Origin: Elusimicrobia bacterium RIFOXYA2_FULL_47_53 | GTDB lineage: Bacteria; Elusimicrobiota; Endomicrobiia; Endomicrobiales; XYA2-FULL-47-53 | Assembly (NCBI GenBank): GCA_001800315.1 | Contig: MGVE01000010.1 | Location: 25,789 to 89,788 of the forward strand | DNA: 64,000 bases | Reading direction: 5' to 3' | Part shown: positions 25,191 to 32,400 of the stretch, piece by piece | Numbering within the stretch: the stretch's first letter is position 1 | Layout of the letters: the number at the start of each line of letters is the position of its first letter | The notes under the pieces: generated by a model | Told to the model about the DNA's origin: nothing | Databases searched by the model: none | Seen by the model: only the letters and a program-made list of their open reading frames with translations | Translations under genes and position numbers: made by a program

Positions 25191-25511
25191 TTAAAAAGTA
25201 ACCACCTTGTCGCTTTCTTTAATAAGATCATACAAGTCCTTCATTGTGGACAGTGGGCAAAGCTCGGAACCCTGTGAATTGCGGATCTTAAGGCAAGTAC
25301 CGCAGGCGAGTATCTTGCCTCCGGCATCAACCAAAGACTGCATCTGCTCCTTAACTTTAAACCTCTCGCTGTCCAGAGCTTCGCATTCAACACCCTTCGC
25401 GAGCAAAAAGACTTTAACCTGATCCTTCTCTTTCAGAGCGAAGTTCCCCAGCCTGAAAGCATTCCACACCGTTTCCGAATCAGTTGAATAAACAACAATG
25501 CCTAACTTCAT
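25191..25511 (-). CDS. DsrE-family sulfur-transfer protein
   Basis: A 106-residue DsrE/DsrF-like protein: LGIVVYSTDSETVWNAFRLGNFAL, FLLAKGVECEAL and AGGKILACGTCLKIRNSQGSELCPLSTMKDLY. The CGTC pair is the usual reactive cysteine position of the group. It likely handles persulfide sulfur in the cytoplasm. The start overlaps the ArsR stop by four bases, so the two are co-expressed. Confidence 0.92.
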   Translation of the reverse strand: MKLGIVVYSTDSETVWNAFRLGNFALKEKDQVKVFLLAKGVECEALDSERFKVKEQMQSLVDAGGKILACGTCLKIRNSQGSELCPLSTMKDLYDLIKESDKVVTF

Positions 25512-25858
25512 CTTGCTCTCCTTGTTAATGTTTTAACCGCGCGAGCCTTTACTGACAGCTTCGCGGTGCGATTTAGTTTCTCAAGCAACACCTCGCGCAT
25601 CTTGTCAAAAGCTTCGCTAATTTTCGGGCTTGTCAGGGAATAATATATTTTTACGCCTTTCCGGCGCGTCTGCACAATGCCCTCGTTCCTCAAGACCCCT
25701 AAATGCTGCGAAAGGTTCGCCTGGCTTATGCCGGCACGCTCCATCAGCTCGCCAACCGAAAGCTCCCTGTTGCGCAGAAGGTTTAACACCTCAAGGCGCT
25801 TGGCAGAAGTAAACACCCGGCACATACGCGCGTGCATTTCATAAAGCTTATCAATCAT
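25508..25858 (-). CDS. ArsR-family winged-helix repressor
   Basis: A 116-residue ArsR regulator. The winged helix is clear: EVLNLLRNRELSVGELMERAGISQANLSQHLGVLRNEGIVQTRRKGVKIYYSL. A cysteine near the start (ARMCRVF) is the only one visible, so it does not show the classical CxC metal site; a thiol or persulfide signal as in the SqrR/BigR group is possible, though that group uses two cysteines. It leads the DsrE-J-domain-OsmC-methyltransferase cluster and its own promoter carries an inverted repeat. Confidence 0.92.
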   Translation of the reverse strand: MIDKLYEMHARMCRVFTSAKRLEVLNLLRNRELSVGELMERAGISQANLSQHLGVLRNEGIVQTRRKGVKIYYSLTSPKISEAFDKMREVLLEKLNRTAKLSVKARAVKTLTRRAR

Positions 25859-25885
25859 TACCGCCTCCTCTATTACTATATAAGC

Positions 25886-25914
25886 ATATTAGAATATACT
25901 AATAACAAAGTCAA
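25886..25914 (-). promoter_or_regulatory. Promoter and operator of the ArsR cluster
   Basis: Minus strand: TTGACT (25914-25909), 17 bases, TAATAT (25891-25886). The perfect inverted repeat TATTAG-N6-CTAATA at 25887-25904 overlaps the -10 and spacer and is the probable ArsR site. Confidence 0.75.
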
Positions 25915-25969
25915 GGGTTTTGTATCGCCTTCGGTGTCAGCGAAAGCAGCATCTTCTGCCAAACAAATA

Positions 25970-25995
25970 TAAAAACCGCCCTTTTACGGAGCGGC
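25970..25995 (-). terminator. Probable rho-independent terminator
   Basis: Minus strand CCGCTCC pairs with GGGCGG and is followed by TTTTTA. It lies downstream of the flavodoxin gene, after another terminator at 26112. Confidence 0.6.
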
Positions 25996-26111
25996 TGATG
26001 CCTGACATTGCCTGACCTGAGGCCAAAATTGCTATAACGCGCCGCTTCGCTTTTCTGCCATTCGCGACAGTGCGAAAGTTAGCTTCAAATCCCGCCTAAG
26101 CACTGCTAAAT

Positions 26112-26143
26112 AAAAAAAACCTGCTATGAAGCAGGTATTTTTG
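26112..26143 (-). terminator. Rho-independent terminator of the flavodoxin gene
   Basis: ACCTGC pairs with GCAGGT around a six-base loop; the minus strand then runs into eight T. It lies just after the stop at 26157. Confidence 0.85.
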
Positions 26144-26152
26144 TTAAGCCCT

Positions 26153-26188
26153 CCAACTACATGCCATCAGAACTTGTTTTAAGGAGTG
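26153..26188 (-). repeat. Island repeat, copy 1 (overlaps flavodoxin 3' end)
   Basis: CAACTACATGCCATCAGAAC followed by TTGTTTTAAGGAGTG. Close copies are at 30860-30894 and 32159-32186, and a diverged one is at 29228-29270. Here it encodes the last residues of the flavodoxin protein. Confidence 0.7.
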
Positions 26189-26729
26189 ATTCTGCCCATT
26201 CGTTTATTTTGTTCCAGTCTCTATAGTCACCAGGTTTTACCCCCAGGGCTATTTTACCCATATAGTTCATAAACCAACCCAAACTTTTAATGTTCCCTGC
26301 GAATACCGCTTTACTAAATGGCGTCAGGCCTGAAGCCACGCGGTCAGGAAAAGTCTGAGCAAGCTTTCGATTGTTTTCTTTGGATGAAGTGACAAACGAA
26401 CAAACGGCAAACACCGCGATTTTTTTGCTATTCAGGCTAACCCTGTTGGCATCAACGAACTTAATGATATTTTCATGCGGTTTGCCTCCGTGTATAGCCG
26501 AGCCAATTATTACCATATCGTATTTCTCAATGTCTATCTGTTTACCTTCAGCAGACAGAATTTCAACAACACAACCCTCTTTTTCAAGATAATCCTTCAT
26601 TTTCTCTGCCACCTCAGCAGTTGAGCCCGCATACGAACCATATACAATTAAAACATTATTCATTTCTGTTCCTTTTGCGCTCAATAATTGCGTTGACAGC
26701 ATTAACAATAAATAAATAATAACTTTCAT
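26157..26729 (-). CDS. Flavodoxin-domain protein (HemG-like)
   Basis: A 190-residue protein with a flavodoxin fold: VLIVYGSYAGSTAEVAEKMKDYL (FMN phosphate loop) near residue 25, YDMVIIGSAIHGGKPH and KIAVFAVCSFVTSSKENN. This is the protoporphyrinogen-oxidase/HemG branch of flavodoxins. The reading frame allows an N-terminal hydrophobic leader (MKVIIYLLLMLSTQLLSAKG) that looks like a signal peptide; the ATG at 26663, after AAAGGAACAG, would give an ordinary cytoplasmic flavodoxin. I report the long form but the short one is at least as likely. Its last codons are a repeat that recurs in the neighbouring island. Confidence 0.82.
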   Translation of the reverse strand: MKVIIYLLLMLSTQLLSAKGTEMNNVLIVYGSYAGSTAEVAEKMKDYLEKEGCVVEILSAEGKQIDIEKYDMVIIGSAIHGGKPHENIIKFVDANRVSLNSKKIAVFAVCSFVTSSKENNRKLAQTFPDRVASGLTPFSKAVFAGNIKSLGWFMNYMGKIALGVKPGDYRDWNKINEWAESLLKTSSDGM

Positions 26730-26812
26730 TCCGATGCCTCTAAGTTTTTGTCATGCTCAAACGGGAAAGCAAATCTGCGGATAGCGCAATCAAAAGCTTT
26801 CAGTAACTTTTC

Positions 26813-26968
26813 TTAATAAACAAACCACCCCAATTTAGCAAATTTCAAGAAAATCAAACCTAGTATAGGAAACGAATAAGCCGAAGGCTTTATCCCTATG
26901 CTATCCCGTAATGTGTCAGCTGTCTGCCAAAGTGTAGCTTCCAATTTCTTTATTTCTTCATTTGTCAT
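26813..26968 (-). pseudogene. hsdM: hsdM 5' remnant (type I restriction methyltransferase)
   Basis: A short frame from an ATG at 26968 encodes 51 residues beginning MTNEEIKKLEATLWQTADTL and continuing with GIKPSAYSFPILGLIFLKFA, the well-known N terminus of type I DNA methyltransferase subunit M. After FLKFA the similarity stops and a TAA follows, so about nine tenths of the gene has been lost. The ATG overlaps the stop of the DUF3800 gene (ATGA), showing that the two were once one operon. The rest of the 26730-26964 gap contains no other gene. Confidence 0.8.
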
Positions 26969-27699
26969 ATTTGCCTCTTTTCTAGTTTATCCAGATTTAC
27001 GATTGTAAGCTTCTTTATTTTCTCAATTAGTAATTTCGAGCTTTTGAGTTTTCTTAACTTACCATTGTTTTCCAGCTGATCCACAGGAATCGACTCAAAC
27101 AAATCACTATCGTTTGATATTGTATCTATTCTAGCCGCAAGATATCCAATAATATCTGCGTAAAGTATTCCGATTGTATGAAAGTTTGAAGGCACAAGTG
27201 CAACATCTTCAAAAAGTGTATATTCTCTTGCATTTAATACAGAATTAACAACTTGACTAATATCGTTCGAACTTATATCGCTCCTAAAGTCGCAGTATAT
27301 ACTTACTAAATTCTTGCCATTACCACTATCTGCCTTAGAAAGTGCTTTTTTTAACAACTTTGGCAAGACCTCTAAATATACTTTCTTCTGATCAGTCACA
27401 CTAGACTTCCCACTATAGTAAAAACTCATACGCGCATTTTTCTTTGCAATATTTAAATCTATTATTTTTGCACAGATATCAATTCGCTTCTCAATACTTA
27501 TTGATTGATCACCCTTTTTAGCAGAAAAAAGATAGGCACCTTTGAATTCTTTATTAGGATCCCATTTTGAATCTGTTAATATCTGGTGAAATGCAGTTTT
27601 TATATGACAATAATGGGCAGAATTAATAGTTGCAATACTCAATCCAAAATAATCTTTGAATTTATCATCACTTGTTTCATCAACAAAAACTAATTTCAT
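26965..27699 (-). CDS. DUF3800 protein
   Basis: About 244 residues. The DUF3800 pattern is recognisable: KLVFVDETSDDKFKDYFGLS at the start (acidic strand-1 residue), KNLVSIYCDFRSD in the middle and HTIGILYADIIGYLAARID with the conserved aspartate. DUF3800 proteins are RNase H-like in fold prediction, and many lie in defence islands. The ATG at 27699 has AAAGGGTG upstream; an ATG at 27732 would add 11 hydrophobic residues. It overlaps the hsdM remnant, so it may have been an accessory of a type I restriction locus. Confidence 0.75.
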   Translation of the reverse strand: MKLVFVDETSDDKFKDYFGLSIATINSAHYCHIKTAFHQILTDSKWDPNKEFKGAYLFSAKKGDQSISIEKRIDICAKIIDLNIAKKNARMSFYYSGKSSVTDQKKVYLEVLPKLLKKALSKADSGNGKNLVSIYCDFRSDISSNDISQVVNSVLNAREYTLFEDVALVPSNFHTIGILYADIIGYLAARIDTISNDSDLFESIPVDQLENNGKLRKLKSSKLLIEKIKKLTIVNLDKLEKRQI

Positions 27700-27808
27700 T
27701 TCACCCTTTAAAAAAAAAACTACACCGCGCATTTGCCAGTGTGGTAATGGTTGATTTTATTATTTGAATTGATCCCCATAAGTTCCTTTAACCTATATTT
27801 TCATACTT

Positions 27809-29137
27809 CTACCCTACCACTTCCCAGTGTCCACCCTTATCTGGTCCGATGCGGCGCAGTTGATTAGAGGTTTTAAGTGCTTTGACAATTTTCTCTACAC
27901 CTTTTATACTCAGGCCTATTTCCTGGGCAATTTCGTTAGTAGTAACTTCTGGGTTGTTAGATATAATACGAATTATTTTCTCCCTACTTTTCTCCCTACT
28001 TTTCTCCCTACTTATTGGAGTAGTTGAAGATACCGCCTCGGCACCTTTTCTCATAAAAGTTGTTATGAAGTGTGTTCCGAGTTCAGAAAACTCAGCTGTG
28101 GGTTCTTTCTCCAATATAAGTTTAATGCCTCTGCCCCAGCGTTCCACAAAATGAATGCGGTGGAGCATATCAGCGATAAGTTCATTTCGCCTTTCGGAAA
28201 CGATCTTTGAGCGAATTTGCTGAATGGTAAGCCCTCCGTACAATAAACCAGGGCTTCTTACTTCCACCTTATCCTTAAATACTGCAACACTCACTGAATC
28301 CATAGCTCGGTAATCTCTATGGCAGAAAGCATTAATAACGGCCTCTCTTATTGCTTCTCGGTCAATTTCAGGTACATCTATACGGCGCAGGCCCTCAACC
28401 CTCATTCCAATATTTATCTTTTCAAGAATGTAATCCTGTGCCTTATCTATCAGCTGGAAAAGGTCACCACCGAACTCTTTCATGTCAGTGATATATGCCG
28501 TACTTGTTCCACTGAATACCGCGCAGCGCAACTTAGCATTGAAAAATATGTCTTCGGGTTTCTTGCCGAACAGCATTACCGCCGCATTGCAGAGCTTTGA
28601 CCCGCGAGACAATTTTAGTTTTGCAAGCACATTTTTGATTGAATCGTACCGGAGACCCGCAATTTTAAGGAATGTTTTGAGTTTCTTAACACTTATATCG
28701 TTTATGGTTGCATCGGCACATATTTCTGTGTCCCAATGATGGTTATCGCGGTTTTTACTCAATATAAGTTGCTCAAGCTCTCTTGCCGATAATTGACGAT
28801 CAGCATCAGCAACTCGCATATATGCCCTACCATTTGCGAAGTAAGGCGGATGTGAACCCTGAAACACAACTTTGACACAGGTTTTATTTTCTATCTTAAC
28901 TTTATTTATTTTGGGGAATATTTTGGGTTCTATTTTATCAGAGATGTTTTGGGATATATTCCTAAGAGTTTCTTTGCCAATCTGTTGACCGACAATAGTG
29001 CCATCGTCTTTAATACCGAAATACAAAACACCCTTCCCATGCTTGTTGAGTATAGCAGCAATGGAAATTAAGGCCTCTTTTATCTCAGAAGTAGTCTTTT
29101 TAAGTTCAACGGTTTCAGATTCATGTATTGTCACCAT
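27809..29137 (-). CDS. AlbA_2 (Schlafen-type) domain protein with C-terminal winged helix
   Basis: A 442-residue member of the 'ATP-dependent DNA helicase RecG-like/putative DNA-binding' family. The N-terminal AlbA_2 domain is marked by ESETVELKKTTSEIKEALISIAA and GVLYFGIKDDGTIVGQ. The middle ATPase-like C-terminal domain has EAVINAFCHRDYR and VEVRSPGLLYGG, HFVERWGRGI. A final winged helix is seen at NPEVTTNEIAQEIGLSIKGVEKIVKAL. Between them is a tandem SREK repeat coded by three 12-base units at about 27976-28011. Proteins of this type are frequent in defence islands; this one is likely a regulator or nuclease-linked effector. Confidence 0.87.
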   Translation of the reverse strand: MVTIHESETVELKKTTSEIKEALISIAAILNKHGKGVLYFGIKDDGTIVGQQIGKETLRNISQNISDKIEPKIFPKINKVKIENKTCVKVVFQGSHPPYFANGRAYMRVADADRQLSARELEQLILSKNRDNHHWDTEICADATINDISVKKLKTFLKIAGLRYDSIKNVLAKLKLSRGSKLCNAAVMLFGKKPEDIFFNAKLRCAVFSGTSTAYITDMKEFGGDLFQLIDKAQDYILEKINIGMRVEGLRRIDVPEIDREAIREAVINAFCHRDYRAMDSVSVAVFKDKVEVRSPGLLYGGLTIQQIRSKIVSERRNELIADMLHRIHFVERWGRGIKLILEKEPTAEFSELGTHFITTFMRKGAEAVSSTTPISREKSREKSREKIIRIISNNPEVTTNEIAQEIGLSIKGVEKIVKALKTSNQLRRIGPDKGGHWEVVG

Positions 29138-29227
29138 ATATTAACGGTAATTTTAACTCTTTTGAATGATTTTGGCAACCAAACAAAAAACTTTGTTCAA
29201 CCTACTGTAAAGTAGATTTCACAAAGT

Positions 29228-29270
29228 TTAAGGGTCACCAGGCAAACGCCATTTGAGCCTGTTTTACCTT
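29228..29270 (-). repeat. Island repeat, diverged copy
   Basis: On the minus strand AAAACAGGCTCAAATGGC is followed by GGTGACCCTTAAA, matching AAGACAGGTTCTAATGGC and GGGGACCCTTAAA at 32151-32186 with changes. Confidence 0.5.
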
Positions 29271-29279
29271 ATAACCATG

Positions 29280-30209
29280 CTATTTTACATTCAACCTCTT
29301 TTGACACACCTCTGCAAGAGCTTTATAATGAATACTTTGCCGAACAGATATCTTAACTGATTTGAGTTCAATCTCCAAATCATCTAGAGCATTCTTGTAC
29401 TTACCAAGATAGTAATAGATTAATCCGCGTAGCCCATGAGGCAAGCTTCCGTCTATAGCCATTGCCTTGTTCGCATAGCTTAGAGCCATTAAATAGTCTT
29501 CCTTTCTGCCCGATTCTATCCCTTTTTCATAATAGACATTCGCATAGTTATAATAGTTTTTCCCAGTCGGATCTATTTTTATCACATTCTTCATATCTTT
29601 AATAGCTTTATCAAGCTTTTTGCGCTGCAAATAAAATGCAACTCTCATCTGATAATATCTCGGATTTTGCGGGTCAGACTCTATCTTCTTGCTATACTCA
29701 CTCTCAAGCTCTTCAAATGATGCTACTGCCTTGAATTCATTAATAATAAACACATGATCGTTATTTAAGTTACCTAGATACATGTAATAAGCGATTATAT
29801 TTTGAGGAGGTTTTGACTCCTTTTCAAGGTCAGGTAATAATGGCTCCTGAATAGGCAACCAATAAACTGAATTATTCTCATCCCTGACCTTTATTTCATG
29901 CTTGAACAATTTCGGGAAATCAGTATCCGCCAAGGTCTTAAAAAAACCATCAACCATTAACCTGTGGTTTTTTGATATAGGCCTTATTTCACCAATATAA
30001 ACAAGCTCTTCCTTTATTTTTTGTGCAGGCCGTGATGACTCAAATGTATAAACAAAACCCTTTTTCTTCAACTTAGCTGTTTTTTCTGTGTTCGGATGCA
30101 TTTTAAGGATATTGGATATAGTATTTGAAGAATATGAATCGTAGTTAAATTCACAATATAGCGGGACTGTTATATTAATACACAATAAAAACACTGCCAA
30201 ATATTTCAT
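29280..30209 (-). CDS. Secreted tetratricopeptide-repeat protein
   Basis: A 309-residue protein with a signal peptide (MKYLAVFLLCINITVPLYC). Residues about 165-300 carry TPR-like helices: NPRYYQMRVAFYLQRKKLDKAIKDM, TGKNYYNYANVYYEKGIESGRKEDYLMALSYANKA and PHGLRGLIYYYLGKYKNALDDL. The N-terminal half is of unknown fold. It starts after AAAAGGTG. The gene is AT-rich like its neighbours and has no recognisable partner; a periplasmic adaptor role is plausible only in general terms. Confidence 0.75.
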   Translation of the reverse strand: MKYLAVFLLCINITVPLYCEFNYDSYSSNTISNILKMHPNTEKTAKLKKKGFVYTFESSRPAQKIKEELVYIGEIRPISKNHRLMVDGFFKTLADTDFPKLFKHEIKVRDENNSVYWLPIQEPLLPDLEKESKPPQNIIAYYMYLGNLNNDHVFIINEFKAVASFEELESEYSKKIESDPQNPRYYQMRVAFYLQRKKLDKAIKDMKNVIKIDPTGKNYYNYANVYYEKGIESGRKEDYLMALSYANKAMAIDGSLPHGLRGLIYYYLGKYKNALDDLEIELKSVKISVRQSIHYKALAEVCQKRLNVK

Positions 30210-30260
30210 TTATTACACCTTTTCATCGATTACGACGATTAAAGCATTAATTAATAACAC

Positions 30261-30821
30261 TCAGAGACCATCATCCTCATTATACTGTCTTTCCATTTCC
30301 TTATAAAATCCCTCATTTTCACTTGTTTTTAGAAAACCAATTCTATATTCCAAACCTTCTCCACCCGGAATATACTTATTAACTGCCAGCACATACTGAA
30401 CCTCTATAACTTCGCTTGGCCCCAAGGTCGGTAAAATCCAACGCAATGTAGCAAATGCAGGGCTGTATATTGCACCGCCATTACTTGATATATACCCTAA
30501 TTTACCAGGCAGCATTACCATAAATGTTTTGTTACTTATTGGATTCTCAGACATGTTCCGAATGATAATCTTATGAGTATATTCTTTACCGCTCCTCAAA
30601 TTTAGAGGCGTGGTCATTTTTGCGTACAATTCGTCTTCACTCATTGCTTCCATATAACTAGCATTTTCACCTGATATCTTTTCCAATAGGTTCCCGTAAT
30701 TTATGCGGTAATATCGCACCAGATCTCTGGCCGAATTAGAAAACGAGTTGGTTTTAATCGCATAACCCAGCATAATGAACATCACCAGCAAACCGACCAG
30801 GATTTTTATTCTGTATTTCAT
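30261..30821 (-). CDS. Membrane-anchored protein with DUF11-like beta domain
   Basis: About 186 residues. A single N-terminal membrane helix (YRIKILVGLLVMFIMLGYAI) is followed by an extracytoplasmic domain with the pattern of conserved-repeat DUF11: LRSGKEYTHKIIIRNMSENPI, LPGKLGYISSNGGAIYSPAFATLRWILPTLGPSEVIEVQYVL. The ATG at 30821 was chosen for its AAAGGGTG site over an ATG five codons upstream. It may be a surface or envelope adhesin-like piece; no function can be given. Confidence 0.65.
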   Translation of the reverse strand: MKYRIKILVGLLVMFIMLGYAIKTNSFSNSARDLVRYYRINYGNLLEKISGENASYMEAMSEDELYAKMTTPLNLRSGKEYTHKIIIRNMSENPISNKTFMVMLPGKLGYISSNGGAIYSPAFATLRWILPTLGPSEVIEVQYVLAVNKYIPGGEGLEYRIGFLKTSENEGFYKEMERQYNEDDGL

Positions 30822-30859
30822 ATAACACCCTTTCAAATGACTTACACAATTGCTTTATT

Positions 30860-30894
30860 CAACTACATGCCATCAAAACCTGTTTTAAGGAGTG
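30860..30894 (-). repeat. Island repeat, copy 2
   Basis: CAACTACATGCCATCAAAAC followed by CTGTTTTAAGGAGTG, nearly identical to 26154-26188. Confidence 0.7.
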
Positions 30895-30916
30895 CTTCTA
30901 TCCTAAAACCTTAGCT

Positions 30917-31456
30917 CTAAATCTTTTTCATTCTTTTTTCAAACTCATCGACAACTTTACTTTCGGACATAAAATCCTTAAGGAGATATTTTAATTCAAT
31001 AATTAATTCGCTCTTATCATCTTCTTTCGGAATCATACTGTTATTTACCCATACCTGGATTTGATTTTCAAGACGGCCAAATATACGTTTTTTGTAAGAA
31101 TATCCTACAACCCATTTTTCAAGAACAAATATTATCACAACTGCAATGAAGACTAATGGGATAAATGTATAATTTTTTAAATATAATGTACCAAAAAGTG
31201 AACTGGTGGCAACCATTTGAACAATGATACCAATTGATAAAAAAAATAAACCGACGGCTGAATAGTACTGTTTTAGTAAAACAGCCTTAATCAATGCCGC
31301 TCTTGTTCCATAAATATGAAAATTGCCTTCCCAGTAACCACCAACCGCAATATCCCTAGCCTCTCTGTCAGTTATTTTAATTGTCTTCCATATAAAAAAA
31401 GCAGAACTAAATTGAATAAATAATCCCAAAATTGTTAGTTGAGAACCCAAATTCAT
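30917..31456 (-). CDS. Three-helix membrane protein, unknown
   Basis: A 179-residue protein with hydrophobic segments at about residues 6-25, 66-86 and 97-114, a basic loop KRIFGRLENQIQVWVNN and a charged C-terminal helix. I do not recognise the family. It lies in the AT-rich island between two copies of the island repeat, in line with its neighbours. GGAGGT stands directly before the ATG, with AAAGGGG a little further up. Confidence 0.55.
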   Translation of the reverse strand: MNLGSQLTILGLFIQFSSAFFIWKTIKITDREARDIAVGGYWEGNFHIYGTRAALIKAVLLKQYYSAVGLFFLSIGIIVQMVATSSLFGTLYLKNYTFIPLVFIAVVIIFVLEKWVVGYSYKKRIFGRLENQIQVWVNNSMIPKEDDKSELIIELKYLLKDFMSESKVVDEFEKRMKKI

Positions 31457-31622
31457 ACCTCCAACACCCCTTTTACATATAAAATTTATTATAAATCATT
31501 AAGAATATTGAATTCTATAAAATTCGCTTACAACACACTAAGGATCAGGTCTTTACATTTAACATTTCAACATCAGGGGCTTAACATCACTGGATTTTTA
31601 ACTGTTGACACATAATTGAAAT

Positions 31623-31976
31623 TTATTCAATTCCTTTTATTAGCCCGGAGAGCATTTTGTTTATAACTTCGAGTTCATTGACAAGTTTTTCGTGAGTTTG
31701 TGCATCGATGAGTTGTTTTCGTTTCAATCGTTCAAGAAGGGGAACGCACTCGTAAGTAGAACCGCGGGCAATCCAGAAAAAGTTTTTTCTGTCGTTTTTA
31801 TGCCAGCGGCCATTGCCTTCGGCTATGTTTAATGCGATTGATGTTGAAGCTCTTAGGATTTGGTCAATTAAGTGGCAAGTGCCTTTTTGGGTGATTGCGT
31901 CGCAGAGTACATCTATTTTTTCGGCAAGGTCAATGGCTTTCTGGTAGACTTCAAGTTTTTCGAATAGAAAAGACAT
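31623..31976 (-). CDS. Four-helix-bundle protein (23S rRNA intervening-sequence family)
   Basis: About 117 residues of the S23/IVP four-helix-bundle family: FEKLEVYQKAIDLAEKIDVLC, GTCHLIDQILRASTSIALNIAEG and IARGSTYECVPLLERLKRKQ are the diagnostic blocks. Members are found inside rRNA intervening sequences and, as here, as stand-alone genes, and related bundles pair with retroelements. The ATG at 31976 follows AGGGGGG; an upstream ATG at 32051 is less likely. No rRNA or reverse transcriptase is adjacent. A 424-base gap follows it on the coordinate scale to 32400 and holds a perfect hairpin, an island repeat and a gene remnant. Confidence 0.88.
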   Translation of the reverse strand: MSFLFEKLEVYQKAIDLAEKIDVLCDAITQKGTCHLIDQILRASTSIALNIAEGNGRWHKNDRKNFFWIARGSTYECVPLLERLKRKQLIDAQTHEKLVNELEVINKMLSGLIKGIE

Positions 31977-32126
31977 GAGAAAGCCCCCCCTAACTTCAAC
32001 AGAGTGAGATTTGAGCAGTTGAGAGTTGACCGCATTTGAGGTGGCACACATTCAGATTTTTGCGATTTTCTTCAATTTGCCGTATTCCACTTGCTCTACT
32101 TTCAACTCTCTAATCTCAAATGCTCC

Positions 32127-32149
32127 AAATTTTTGCGGAGCAAAAATTT
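32127..32149. repeat. Perfect 10-bp hairpin next to the island repeat
   Basis: AAATTTTTGC, three bases GGA, then GCAAAAATTT. It stands seven bases from the island repeat at 32157 and may be part of the same element or a terminator for the CBASS operon. Confidence 0.55.
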
Positions 32150-32156
32150 AAGGGTC

Positions 32157-32186
32157 CCCAACTACATGCCATTAGAACCTGTCTTG
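32157..32186 (-). repeat. Island repeat, copy 3
   Basis: CCCAACTACATGCCATTAGA followed by ACCTGTCTTG. It abuts the truncated gene remnant at 32219-32344. Confidence 0.65.
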
Positions 32187-32218
32187 AAATAACTTAGAGT
32201 TGAAATATCAATCATTAT

Positions 32219-32344
32219 TTATATAAAGATGTACAAAGGCGATAGGTTTTCATCCAGTAGTTTTAATTTACCTTCAGCCTCTATCTTAGCTGATATTTGG
32301 GAATGACTCTGATATCCCCACATAAAAAGTTTAACTGTATTCAC
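32219..32344 (-). pseudogene. Truncated gene start after the CD-NTase gene
   Basis: A 41-codon frame beginning at GTG 32344 reads MNTVKLFMWGYQSHSQISAK and so on to a TAA at 32219. The LFMWGYQSH opening looks like the N terminus of a longer protein family rather than a random frame, and it lies 56 bases after the CD-NTase stop in the same direction. It is cut off close to a copy of the island repeat, so a recombination or deletion probably removed the rest. It may be the lost last gene of the CBASS operon. I cannot name the family with certainty. Confidence 0.45.
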
Positions 32345-32400
32345 CCTTACTGTCTCTTGATAAAATAATCAATTGTTAATCTGTTAAACACAAGTTAAAG

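Noticed and set aside
26100..32190. Integron cassette array: same-direction AT-rich genes separated by a repeat with GTTGRR-like ends
   Set aside because: Only one of the three close copies ends in a full GTTRRRY, no matching RYYYAAC partner box lies 60-130 bases away, and there is no integrase in the window. The repeats are not attC sites.
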